A stretch of 55,557 nt of DNA from Welwitschia mirabilis (GCA_051453625.1 JBOZIK010000001.1:46056356-46111912), one strand, 5' to 3'. Counted from the stretch's first letter, positions 33,745-45,719 are shown. Notes: a model not told the origin generated them from the sequence alone. Made by a program: numbers and translations.

Positions 33745-35436
33745 TGGTAGTGCATTAAAGATTCCTTTGATAATGGCTAAACCCTTTTGATAATGTTTTA
33801 AAAAACCCTTAGAATCTTAGCTTCTTTGCTTTACCCTACCTACTCTCAGCATGATCTTGAAGACCCCTTTCGAGTGATCTTCATTTCTCAAAGACTGCCT
33901 TTGAGCTTTGCCTTAAGCATAGCATGAATCAATTTAATAATTAAGGTGGCTTCATATTTATCCTAATTTATTTTCACTTCTAAGACCCTTTTGAGGCCTG
34001 TAAAGCTTCCTTTCATATGACAACCTAATTTGACATGTGTTGAGTGTGTAATCAAAGACCCATTTAGAAAGATTTGTCCTCCTTTGATTTTAGCATCCAT
34101 TAACAAGATTCAGGGGTGCATTAATGCTTATACTGGATTCTTAAAAAGAATTTCATCAATAACTCCTTAAAAAACACTTTATAACTCTTAGTTAATTAAA
34201 AACCCCATTTGAGCTCAGTCTTTGTCAAAAAGCTCTTTTGAAAAGGTAATTCAAATGTAAAAGAATCCTTTGAAGACCTCCTTAAAGGAAGTAATTACTA
34301 CTCAAATATAGAGAAAAAATTGTAATATTAATAAATAATTAGATTTAAAAAAAAGACCTTGTGATATTGAATTTTACTAATAGAAGAAAAGCATTCATGG
34401 AACAAAATGAAAATAGTAGTAGTAAAAGACGAGTTAGATTTTCAAAAGGGTTGCCAATGATTTCTTGTTTAGTGCCTTATGAAATATGTATAGAAAACAC
34501 AAAATTCATAGAATATAATGTATTTTTGAAAAATAGAAGAACTATGATCACATTCATATGATTAACATTTTAAAGGTGCTAATTTTGAACAAATCAGGAC
34601 ATGCAAATCTACACAGCTTCTACTCTACTAAATGGATTCATAAGTTCATAGGATCCCTTCAAGCTAAAAATAATAACAATTCAAAGAACCCCTTTAAGCA
34701 ATCTTTGTTACTTGAAGACCCTCTTTAAGAATGTAATTATTTATTAAAGGATTCCTTCAAATAATCAAAGACCCCCTTTGAGCCCTGACAGAAGAAAGAA
34801 AAAAATGGACTTTTATAGAGAATTTTGTTGACACCCCCAATTGATGACCTTAATCATTCCTTTATCAGAGACTTTGATGAGTCAAGCTTTGAAACATCCT
34901 AAAGAGCTACAAAATTCTATAGATAAAGCATCACGATAGGTAAATTATTTATTCCCAATTTGTTTTTAGTGCACAATTTGCTTTGTTGTCTTCTAGTGGT
35001 TGTAAAAACATCATAAAAACCTCTTTTATTGTTTCTTTCATAGGTAAAATATTGTTTTCAATTAAACCATTTATCTAATAATGTTTTTCTATATAATTAA
35101 AAGGATTTAGTTCTTTAATCATATTTTATTTTCTCCAAAAAAATTCTAGGTGGGTACTTAGAGTTTAATAATGCTTATTGCATGAGTAATTCATACAAGA
35201 AAGAGATTAAACTCCAAAGTTAAATCGTAAAATATGTTTTGTAGAAGTTGAAAATATTCCCAATCTAAAATTTGAAAAACTTCTTAAAGACCTAATTTCA
35301 CTAGACTTAAGTAATGGATAATCAAACTCAGATGGTGTAACTTATTAACTTCTTTTAGAAAAGTATAGTAACAAATAAGTTTATTCTTTCTACCTAAATT
35401 TGAAATTTAAAAAAAAAAAAAAAAACCCTGTTGCTT
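33745..35436 (+). repeat. Duplicated 3' block, second copy
   Basis: Matches the first copy at roughly 80-85% by eye, with the same module order and the same A17 run (35409-35425) followed by ccctgttgctt. It carries about 145 bp (about 34878-35020) absent from the first copy, starting gtcaagctttgaaacatcc. The palindromic modules include tcttgaagacccctttcgag (33850), aatcaaagacccatttag, ttgaagacctccttaaag and atcaaagaccccctttgag (34764). Confidence 0.85.
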
Positions 35437-35712
35437 AACTTTTAAGGTCTAAGGGTACTCCAATTTCCAGAAAAGGTAAATAATCAAAAGGGAAGCGACC
35501 TAAGATAGCTCAATTAGACTAATAAAATATAAATTTAGATGATCTAATCTTTTTAAAGAATAAATTAAAGCAATGAAGTAGTTGGAGGAATTAATAAAGT
35601 TACAGGCTTAATCAAGGTCAAATAGTATCAAAAAGAAAAATACTAAGTATCATAAAAAATTATATAAATTATATTATTAAGGGATTAATAATTATTTGAG
35701 TGTGAAGGGAAC

Positions 35713-36595
35713 TGATGACTCAAAAAATAATGTACATTTATGATATATTTCTAATGAATAATATGATAACTTATTAGCCAATAATATAACATTATTATAA
35801 TATATTATGGGTTATTATGAGCTAAATTTGTGATGTAGGTTAGTTAAGGAGAGATGTGCTACAAAAAAGAAGCAAGTACAATAACTAAACAGGGGGCACA
35901 AAGAAAGGGATAACAAACTCACTACCACTGCACTTATAAATAAGCACATAGCAGAAGGATTAGGGATCTTTTTGGAGTCTTAGATAAAATATAAAAAACA
36001 CATTCAAGCAAAGAGATCATAAGAGGAAGAGCTATTAAGTGACTTTCTAAAGCTTTAGTGCCTGTTATGGAAATAGAGGGGGAGTTAATTTTTGTATTTT
36101 CTTGTCAATTAATACTAGTTGTGTTATTCTGAAAGGAATCTTATGTTGCTAGAGTATGTAATCTAAAACATTTGCATGCTATCTTTTCTTTCTCTTGATA
36201 TTGATAATAGATAGAGTTGATATTAAGATGATGTGCTAGTTAGAAATAATAGGTGTAGGTGATCTAGTTGTGTTTTCCTTGTTTTAGTTCTTTCATTTTT
36301 TCCACATTCTGTAAACTATTATCTATAAGTAGAATCCTATAAAAATAGTTTTTACCAAGAATAATAATTCTTGACAAAGTTTGTGTCTTGATCTAAAGTA
36401 TTTATTACGAGTTAAAAGCTGAAAGAAAGAAATTCTCTTATAAAAATTTTAGTGATTTAAGTTTGTGTATAATTGTGGTCATTTAAGCTGTATGTTTTTC
36501 CATCATTTTATTAATATTTTAGTTTCTTTTTAAGCATTTTCATTAAATCTAGTTAACTATTTTATAGCATTTTTAGTTAAATTCTAGGCTTGTGA
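35713..36595 (+). repeat. 3' LTR of the Athila/Tat-like element
   Basis: Starts TGATGACTCAAA after a purine-rich gtgaagggaac and matches 21649-22463 throughout. It is about 70 bp longer, partly from a segment near 36325-36375 (taagtagaatcctataaaaa) not seen in the 5' LTR. The last bases differ: after ttctaggct the 5' LTR has tatca while this copy runs into tgtgagaatg, the edge of a copia LTR. The true end may be 36590. Confidence 0.88.
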
Positions 36596-36789
36596 GAATG
36601 ATAAAATTACATTTGTTTCCTATATATTTGTAAATGATTGTAACACATGATACATGTCCCTTTCCTATACAAGTTTATAAAAGTAAATATTTTATTAGCA
36701 CAAGTTAATTTTCTTATTTCAACTAACTACAAGGATCGTTAGCTTACACTAATAAATTATTTATTCCCTAACTCTCCCTTAATATAAAA
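36592..36789 (-). repeat. Short copia-type LTR with polypurine tract
   Basis: On minus: a purine run ttaagggagag (from 36773-36789), then ttagggaataaataatttat, a TATA-like tttataaacttgtatagg and an end in ttctca at 36592. This order (PPT, short LTR with TATA, CA end) is typical of the 3' end of small-LTR copia elements. The LTR is about 181 bp. No clear copia RNase H could be read to the right, and no partner LTR was found. Confidence 0.5.
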
Positions 36790-38039
36790 ATTCTTATTTC
36801 AGAATGAATGTGGTGTTGCTTTTCCAATTAGATTTACTCTAATTTTTTTTGGGATAAAGGTTGAAGAGGATTATTTTACTTCCAATTTCATGTCATAAAA
36901 GAAATTTTGTTTTGTGACATAAAACTAATTCTTCTTCTAAGTGTTCTTTTTATAAAACTTAATTTAAAACATCTTTTATATCTTCTTTCATTACTTTGTG
37001 ACTTGCTCTGCGTTCATCAATTTAGGTTTATTAACTCTACATTTATGACTGATATTCTTTCAAATTTTTTCATGCTTCTTTATAGTCATAAATTATCCAT
37101 ATCTTGACATTATTTATTTGTTGTAAGAAATATTTTTGTTTTTTGTGCACACCTTCTTTTAATTAGATTATTAACATCAAGCTACAATTTCATATAGATA
37201 TTAACTTTACCATTTCAAAAACTTGCAAATTAAAGTTTTAACTTTCTTTTTTTTTTTTTAGTTTGATAAAAGAAACTTTTTGGGTAAAACTTATTTCATG
37301 GAAATTTTCTTCAATCACTACCTTTTAAGGCCTCTTAAAATTCTTGAATAAGTTTCATCTTCCAAGTTTAAATAAACAAAAATCAATTTTATTATGATAA
37401 AATGGTTTACTTTATAAGAAAACACTCTGGAAGAAATAAATTTATTTTTTTAAAAATATTTTTTTCTTTGTCCTCATTAATTTCTAATTCATATTTATAA
37501 AAATTATTTTTATTTTATCTTAATTAAATAATTTTTATTTCATCTTCATGGATACAATATCTACTTTTCTTTCATGTCGATGTAGTTTTAACATTAGCAA
37601 AGTATGCTTTAAAATAAAGATGTGGACTATTAATTATTCTTTTAAATCTTTTGTGAGGATGATTTTATTCAAGAATAAAAACATGAAATAAGATAATGAG
37701 ATTGCTTTTATTCCATTTTCTCTCCATCAATATTATTCTTATGTGGTTCTCTTCAGTTTTGAGAAAATAATTCATGTTTTTACAAAGCTTTTGGCTTCAT
37801 AATCTTATGATAATATATTTCTAATGTACATCTATTATGTACATTATTTATTTTATTTTTCTTTTTATTTTCATCAATTAATATTTTAAGACACTGGTCT
37901 TCAATGAAATCATCTTTAATTTTTAATAAAATTCAAGTTGTAAAACACTATAAGAACTATCTTCTCATGCAATTAGTTGCATCAAGTTTTGCAATTTTAA
38001 CTCCTTGCCACTAGATGTACCATTAAATAAAAACAAACA
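36790..38039. other. Unassigned A/T-rich interval
   Basis: If the copia LTR at 36592 is a 3' LTR, the pol end of that element should lie here on minus, but I could not read a convincing domain. The short open frame at 36907-37107 has no motif. Many T-rich runs (37247-37259; 37441-37470). Confidence 0.4.
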
Positions 38040-40900
38040 ATTACTTAGGACTTTTTGATCCTAACACACATTTTCTAGGATATCCTAGGAATGTTAATTC
38101 TAAAGTAGAGAACCCAATAAAAGATTATGAGAATACTGAAGAAGATCACATTAGAATTACTAGGAAATAAAGTAATAGACATTTTCATAATTCTAATCTT
38201 AACAAGAGGGAGGTATTTCCCCTTCATAATGATGATGATTTCTAACACCATAGGGTTATATGTATTAATATACTAATCCAACCACATTGATGCATACAAT
38301 CAAATCTTGAAAAGCCATAACAACATGTGTCAAAATCAAAGATCACTTAGGGTAACCTCTTCATCTCCCTCATTATTTGATAGGTTGAATGATGATTAAA
38401 GATATCAATTTAAATGTCAACATAAGCATTATCAAAGAAACCAATATAATTATCATGAACATTACTAATTCTATTATTTAATACATAATAAACAAAACCT
38501 TACTACTTGTAAACCCATTGACATGACTCAATGTAGATGAATCCTCATCTCTTAAATGTCATATATAAACTCCAATAAAAATTTCCAAGTACTACACTCT
38601 AGATAGTTAGACCTCCTACCTAGTGAAATTAACTCGCTAACTCGACATTTCATCCACTTCAACATACCTATGCTTCATCTATAGCTAAGCATTTAAGCCT
38701 CATATTTTGAGAAGTTCAATGGGAAAACAAATACCATAGCCCATGTTATAACCAAATGAAATGCCTATGTCATATATGCATGTAGTCAAGCCATTAAGTT
38801 TAGATTCTTATCTTGTTTCCTTACTGGATATGATTTATATTGGTATCTCAATTTATCATGATACTCAATGATGAGTAATAATTATGTGACTTGATTCTTC
38901 AAAAGTTATCCATAAATTGAGATATAGAAGACTCTTGGATAACTTTCTTTAAGATCACTCAATAGCATAATGAGTTGGTAGCTAACCATATCATTCATTA
39001 AACTTGTCATAGGCATTTCATTAGGCCCTGGGTAAAAATGAGTTGGTGTTAATGTTTATAGCAAACTTAACATATTCATGTAGCCTAAGATAAATTACAT
39101 TGATTAGCCATCCCTAAGATAAATGTGTGCAACATGTAAATGAAATAAAAAAGTTATTTCCATTAGAATCATATAGTGAGAAATCCTAGTACTCAAAAGT
39201 TATCTGGCCCTTAAATAATAGAGTAATGTAATAGGATATGTACAACCAATAACATCAATTAAGGAAAAAACAAAGAATGAGTTAACCAAATAGAACAAGG
39301 TCAAACATTACAAAAAGTTCAATAGATAGAAAAAAGTAAAACACAACCAATAAAATAGAATGACCAATGAAGAAATGATAATAACCATTTTCAAAAATAG
39401 AATAAGAGTTTAATCAACAAAATAATAAAATACAAATAGATAAAAGGAATTATGAAGACTACATCATTTCCCTACGTATGTATGCAAATTGTGAAGGTTC
39501 TAATCAATTATAAACACATATAATTACCCAAGATAAAACCACTTCAACTTAATCAACCCTAACTTATCATAATATAAAGAAGCAAGGCATCTATCATAGG
39601 GTATCAAGTTATGACACTNNNNNNNNNNATCTTATCTAATGAATGATCAACTAAGGGAAAATTATCATAAAATTTAATGTCTTAATACCACAAGTCAACA
39701 ACAATTTTGAGATCTCTAATAACTCATTCAACTAAAACAATAATACCAAATTCAATAAAATAGTCATAGGTTTTCATAAACAATTTATCATAGTATTGAT
39801 GAAATAGGACAATGTAGAAATTCACTAATCTATACCTCTTGTTACCTAAATCAAGGTAATTAATGCAATCATTATTGACCTCATAGAATACTAGCACTTG
39901 TCATTCCATTTGTAAAAAGATGAATCACATCAAATTCACTACTATTTAATCAACATTCACTTCTTCTTAAGTCCTTTACTAATTCATTATCTTATGCCTA
40001 CACCCTATGTGATCCTAATTTTGGTCTAACTAGTAGTGACCAACTTGGTAACATATATCTGTAGGTGATATCCATAATGAAGACATGCCAAAACTCAGCC
40101 TATAAATCCAAACTTTCCATAATAATAAGATTCTATCACCTCATCACAACAAGACCAATAATCACAATTGATGCAACAAGTGGAAAATAATCTGCTTATG
40201 TGATAATCTTACACATAAAGGCAACTTAAAAAACCCCTTAAAACTAGTAAAAACGAAAACACCCATTGCCCTAATCCATCATAAAATTCCAAATTTTGGA
40301 TATCTTTTAAATCATAAAAAACTAACCTCATGTTGTATGACCTCATCATGATGTCATGAATAAAACATCTTGTATAACAAAATTGTCTTAAGAAATCATA
40401 TTAACCTTATAGCTCCAATTATTAATGCTTTAATAGATTAAAACCCACTGCTAAATTCCCTTTTAGATCTAATTATCTATTCCAAAACATTCAAAGGTAG
40501 TAATACCAACATGTCCAAAATTTACCTAGCTTGATATTATATGCCACCATAGCTCATGTTAATAGTTATAATGTCAAATGCATGCTAGTAGACATAGGAG
40601 TGGGTTTCAATGTAAGTAATTTGGCCTTGAAATGAAATTAATTTAATGGATATTTCAAATCTTTAAACCTTCAATGGAAACTTAATAATGAGCATGGGAT
40701 ACCTTGACATCATAATAGGCATTGGTTTCTATAAAAGCTAAAACCCATTTAACTATTATTGTTGGCAACATGATAGAAAATATTATCTTAGGATTTCTTT
40801 ATTTGTCATAACATGAAGTGGAAAATCTATCTTACATGAAAAAATTAAAGCCTTAATCAATGTTGAGTTGTTACCATTAACACAAATCCTTATCCATATG
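38040..40900 (+). pseudogene. Possible gypsy gag-protease remnant, very decayed
   Basis: Faint plus-strand traces: an acidic stretch E-N-P-I-K-D-Y-E-N-T-E-E-D-H near 38108, a K-F-N-G-K then W-Y-L-N-L pair near 38710-38850 (plant gypsy gag has K-F-x-G...W-Y-x-x-L), and near 40545-40625 C-M-L-V-D-I-G-V-G-F-N-V, which could be a protease active site (family L-V-D-x-G-A-x-x-N-V). Everything between is broken; a 10-N gap lies at 39619-39628. An alternative is chance similarity in A/T-rich DNA. Confidence 0.3.
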
Positions 40901-41409
40901 CATATGTTAAAGCTGATGCTAGTTAACCACTAAACCATATTATTAATAGGTCTTCAGTAGAATTTGGGATTAGGGCCTTTATTATACTTAACAACTTAAA
41001 ACTCAAACCCATGAACTTATGCTTATTTATCATATTAAACATTGTAAGACCTATAAATTACTGAAAAAACCATAGCATGGTAGATTCTTTAATACCCATG
41101 AGGGTTTAATACATAAATTTTTTTTATGGGATGATGTAAGTCAAGATGACATAAGCACTTTAGTGTCTTTCCCATCATATTAACATTTAACAAGTATATA
41201 TCTTTAATTTGTATAGTCTTATATTCAAAAGCACAACTATGGCCATAATTTGGCTCACAAACTAGGTGATACTCAATGACATTATAGAAACAAATGCAAG
41301 ATGCAACAAAGTTAGGGGGAAAAGATTAAACCCATTAAGTGTTCTTTTAAAATGAACTAGCTTCATGATTTGTGTAGGAGGGATCTGCATCCTATGTACA
41401 CTAGCCAAA
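40901..41409. other. Unassigned interval
   Basis: No readable domain, no repeat partner in the window. It ends where the 668-bp LTR begins. Confidence 0.4.
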
Positions 41410-42077
41410 TGTATAGATAGTAGGATATAAAGAAATTAGTGCTTTACACAAGAGGAAAAGGAAGTTGAAAGGGACAGTTATAGAGAAATTACAAAACAAA
41501 CTCAAAGGAAATCATTATTTTGGTAGCCAACTAGTACTATATTATAGTGATGCTTGATAGCCTTCAAGAGAAAATAAAAGTGAATTAATATCTTACACAA
41601 TAAACCTTCTCTTTAAGTTCCAAATAAAGATCTCCTTCCAAGCTCTCAATATAGAGCTTCTCTCAAGCTCCCAACTTTGAGATCTCTTATTTATCCATCA
41701 TTAACTTCAACTACCAAAGAATATTCTTCATTTCATCCTAAACTCTTATTTATAGGGCTTTAAGAATAAACTTAATGATGAAGCAATCTTTCAATATTAG
41801 CCTCTTAAATAATTCACTAAAAATAGTATCTAAAGATAAAATTTTCCTTGCACATAGATTTCCTCTATACATAACATATTCCTTATACCTAATTGCCCTA
41901 CAAACATAGCATATTTCTGAGATATAGATGTCCATTAAACATACTAATTTAAATATTCATACATATCTCTTAAATGGTAATTACATATGATACTTACATA
42001 GCAATTATACATGGGAGGTTTTAATTTCTACATAATACCCACTCATCTTAATTTTTATTTTAAAGGATGCTTCTGCA
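41410..42077 (-). repeat. 3' LTR of the short-interior element
   Basis: On minus it starts TGCAGAAGCATCC and has a TATA-like ccctataaataagag near 41745-41762. It matches 42511-43175 along its length (blocks agagaaattacaa, aagatctctta, cataacatattcctt, cactcatcttaattt). Confidence 0.8.
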
Positions 42078-42510
42078 TCATACATCCTCCCTTGAAAATG
42101 AGCCTATCCATAAGTGATAAAAGTAATGTCACAAACCCAACATTATAACTTCATATATGAAGATAGGCTTTCTGCATACCACTTTATCCTTCTCTTCATC
42201 ATGTACAACATCATATAGATAATTTATATTTTGCCATATCCATGCTATTAAACATAATTTAGACTCCACAATTTTGTGTCCTTTGTTCATGTCATCTCTC
42301 TAAGCTATCAAAGTCTTCTTATCTAGAAGAATGCTAGCATGCCTTCACAGAAGATATTCCTTTTCCAAGATCATCCTCTTTGATAATCATCAATCCTCAT
42401 ACATGATATTTTCTTCTTTCTTGTCTACTTCTTTGAATATCTATAACTTTTTTCTTAAATTTCTTACTAATAATTCAAAGTGACACTAGTGCCAAAACTT
42501 TAATATCATA

Positions 42511-43175
42511 TGATGTGAAAAGCATAGGATCTAGAGTAATTAGTAGTTTACACAATAAGAAAAAGAAGTAGAGAGGGAGATTTATAGAGAAATTACAATA
42601 CAAACTAAAATAATTTTTTTTTTTTTTGCATTACAACTAATACCATATTATAATGGTAACTGATATCGTTTGAAAGAAACCACAAGTGAGCCAAGATCTT
42701 ACATAAGGAATATTCCCCTTAAGTTTCCAATCAAAATATTCTCTCAAGCTATAAACATAAAGCTTTTCTCAAGCTCTTAACTTCAAGATCTCTTACTTTT
42801 CCATTATTAACTCCAAATACCAAAGCATACCCTTCATTTCATTATGCTTTCTTATTTATAAGGCTTCAAGAGGAATCTTGATGATGAAATCTTCTAATAT
42901 TAGCCTCTTGCACAATTTACTAGAAATAGTATCTAAATATAACATTTACGCATAGATGCCCTCTAAATATAACATATTCCTTGCACCTATATGCACTCAA
43001 AAAATAGCATATTTCTAACATCTAGATGACCTCTAAACATATTATTTTAAATGACCACACGTAGCTCTAATGTGGTAATTATACATGGCACTTACATAGT
43101 AATTACACATCAGGGGTTTTACTTTCTATACAATAGCCACTCATCTTAATTTTATTTTTTAAGAATGCTCTTGCA
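42511..43175 (-). repeat. 5' LTR of the short-interior element
   Basis: On minus it starts TGCAAGAGCATTC and ends TTTTCACATCA. It carries the same TATA-like block (cttataaataagaa) near 42848-42865 and a T15-like run at 42608-42622 lacking in the other copy. Confidence 0.8.
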
Positions 43176-43189
43176 TTAATGGAAGGGGG

Positions 43190-45370
43190 GCATGCATCTT
43201 GTGCAGTCAATGTATCCTTTCTTTCACTTGGTTCTGTCTCACTCATAGTTCCACTTCCTTCCATGCTATGAACATGCATGTTTATCCCATCTTAGATGGG
43301 TGCTTCTTTATGAGCTTCTAATATGTCCTCCTTCTACATTATTAGAAGGACTTTTTATTGTCTTACCTTTTCCTCAAGTTCTTTCTTTAAGCCTTTTCTT
43401 AGAGGAATGCCTCCATGTTGGCTATGTTACAACTGTAATCTTCAATTATCTTTTTGACTTTCCACATCTTGGCCTAGTAATATACTTTTTTTATTCATTA
43501 GCTTATAATCCTTTACTACCTTACTATGACAAAGGATTGCATAGTGAATGTTTTTATAAAATGCATCAATTATAGTATTTTGATCTTACTTTTTCCTTAT
43601 TATCTTTACAATATGTTACATTGCTATCTTTACCTTCTCAACATAAATAGCCTCTAGTAGATAGTCCTATTTCCTTAAGATCTTGAGCTTTAAATTTATA
43701 AAGATCTATATCTAATCCTTCATGCACTTTTTTATCTATTGTTTTTCATTCTATATGTAGATGAACTCAGAGGTGAATTGAGCCAAAATATCTTCCAATT
43801 TAGTATTTCTATAACACCAGTCTTCCATTACTTCTATAGCCTTTTCTAATGTATCCTTATTTTTAACTTCATTTTCTAAGCCATCCTTGAAAAGGGGATC
43901 AAATTCAAGTATTATCTTGATTAGCCTCAGGTCTTCTATTCATCTTAGGCTCTTAGGTATCATAATAAAAGGCTCACTTATAATTTTGTCTAAATATTTC
44001 ATGTTAATGATATTACGGGAAGGATGCATAAATTTTGACATTTCTTCAATCTTTATACTATTAGATGGCATCATCAAGATAATGCATGAGAAGATATATA
44101 ATTTCATGTAATTTTAAGCCACATGCTTGCCTTTATCATTTTTTTGAATCCTTATATATCTATCCTATGGAGTAGTTCCCCTTTCCTACTTCACCACCCC
44201 ATGGCATATCTAGCATCTTGACATAATTAAAAGGTGGTATTCTATCTTCTTCACTAGATGTCTTCTACTTCTTTGCCCTATTATCTTCAACATGGATGAA
44301 GACTTATTTAGCTCTCCTCTTTTGGATCATCATAATTTATCTTTTAAATAAATTTTATAAACATAATAGAATTGCTTATTTATGGGCCTCAGCACTAGGA
44401 TCTATTTAAAAAAACATATGGCAGTGAGATTAATCCTTCATTTGATTAGAAGATCATTGATAATAAAAATATTAGTAAAACCAAACTATAGTGAAATAGT
44501 ACCCTTGATAGTAACCGCTTTACCCTTTTGCTTATCAATAAAGCCCTTTAATGTTTCTATTTACTTCTTGATTTTATTGTGGATCTTTTTCTTCATTATA
44601 CATTTTTATGAATTATACTATAATAGATGGATTAGATTCAAATTCATTGTCCTCTCTAAGCCCTTTTTAAGGTCTTTGAAATCCTATATTCATTGGGCAA
44701 TGTATCCTTATTAACTCATTGGCCATCATCCTGTTAACCCCACCATGTGTTATACTTGCTTTTAGAGCCTCTTGCTATGATTTCTTCACTAGCTTTTTAA
44801 GACTATGATGGAACTAATGTTAAAGGAATTATTCATCATCTTTGGGATAAATTCAAGTCCTAACCATACTTTGAATATAGATAAGATGAACTATTATCCA
44901 TAGCATTTTGAAATTTTAGTACTTTAACTTACCATGTAGTGTATCATATGGGTGATCTACTTAACTATACTTAGTCCCACTCTCCATACATATTTTTGAT
45001 GATACAAGACCATTTTAAATATCTTTGTCTTTTTCTTGGATGACATCAAAGTTTGTATCATCTATCAAATAAACTTCATATTGTTTTGTTATAAATTCTC
45101 TATGTACAACATGTGTTTTCCACGGACTTCCTTCTTAGTTTAGCCTAATTAAAAGATAATATTTTTTTCCATTTAAAATCCTTCAAGTCCTCCAATCTTC
45201 TCATAGAAAGGACTTTATTAGGAAGGTACACACTATATGCACATAATAGAAATCTACCTAAAATTCATATCTACACTCTATTATTTTTGTAGGCATCCAC
45301 TTCTCATCTAACTTCAAATTTGTCTTTAAGATGTTTGTTTCTCCAAGAGGTGATTTACTCAAAATGGCCA
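43190..45370 (-). pseudogene. Unrecognised decayed coding-like region on minus
   Basis: Read on minus, protein-like pieces appear with fewer stops than expected: L-E-K-A-I-E-V-M-E-D-W-C-Y-R-N and L-E-D-I-L-A-Q-F-T-S-E-F-I at about 43760-43860, F-M-H-P-S-R-N-I near 44010-44035, and K-M-L-D-M-P-W-G-G-E and G-K-G-N-Y-S near 44175-44220. Near 45000-45360 there are L-D-E-K-W-M-P-T-K-I-I-E and S-P-W-K-T-H-V-V-H-R-E-F. I cannot name the family. The plus-strand open frames at 43300-43575 and 44382-44714 overlap these pieces and look like their shadows. It may be a gag or extra ORF of a minus-strand element. Confidence 0.35.
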
Positions 45371-45623
45371 TGTTATAAACTTTGATAGTCACAATTAATT
45401 TATAAGATCATTCTACATGTAATTAAAAGAAAAAGTTTCCTAAATTTTAAAAAAATATAGATTACAATTCATCTTTATTGATTTGGACTTGGCTACCTTT
45501 ATGTAGGTGACCCTTTGCTTATTTTCTCTTATTTTAGAAAATAGAATAATTGGTTTAATGTCAGCATCTATTTCAAAATTTATATCTCATGACTGTCTTG
45601 TTGGGTATTTATAAAGGTAAAAG

Positions 45624-45699
45624 TTAATCTTATAAGATCTTTAAGATTTTTTTCTAGTTCTTAGGCCTCATCATACTCAAGGGATTTTTAAATCCCACA
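45624..45699 (+). repeat. LTR end of an older element, left copy
   Basis: 76 bp, matching 53005-53080 (also 76 bp) with a core agttcttaggcctcatcat and an end in ccaca. A TATA-like gtatttataaagg lies just upstream at 45605. A PBS-like site follows. It is the U5 end of a 5' LTR whose upstream part is too diverged to pair. Confidence 0.6.
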
Positions 45700-45714
45700 A
45701 TTAGTATTAGAGCC
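45700..45714 (+). other. Primer-binding site of the older element
   Basis: attagtattagagcc directly follows the ccaca LTR end; the family form is ttggtatcagagcc (initiator tRNA-Met). The gypsy element at 45720 inserted just after it. Confidence 0.6.
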
Positions 45715-45719
45715 TGTAT

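Larger units (their letters stand above)
21649..36595 (+). mobile_element. Athila/Tat-like Ty3/gypsy retrotransposon, about 15 kb, decayed
   Basis: Two LTRs (21649-22463; 35713-36595) flank, in order, an Asp-tRNA-like PBS, gag, protease, RT, RNase H, integrase and a 7-kb 3' non-coding region. RT before integrase defines gypsy. The D-L-G protease motif, the RT wording and the C-D-K-C-Q integrase finger fit the Athila/Tat group, whose members are long with large 3' regions. Exact target duplications were not found (left flank ggatt; right flank disturbed by a copia LTR). All frames are broken, and part of integrase is present twice. Confidence 0.85.
41410..43175 (-). mobile_element. LTR pair with a 433-bp interior, deletion derivative or non-autonomous
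   Basis: Two direct repeats of 668 and 665 bp flank only 433 bp. On minus, the left repeat follows a purine tract (caaggagg-like: caagggaggatgtatga from 42078-42094), and the right repeat is followed 13 bp inside by ttttggcactagtg, a possible PBS. So the right repeat is the 5' LTR and the left one the 3' LTR. The interior holds no domain. The LTRs are too long for a classic TRIM, so an internally deleted element is more likely. No matching target duplication (ccaaa versus ttaat). Confidence 0.65.

Noticed and set aside
36907-37107. 66-codon plus-strand ORF rich in Leu and Phe as a small membrane protein
   Set aside because: Biased composition from T-rich DNA, no conserved neighbour and no start context.
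43300-43575. 91-codon plus-strand ORF with hydrophobic stretches
   Set aside because: It opposes the coding-like minus strand and has no recognisable motif; the same holds for 44382-44714.
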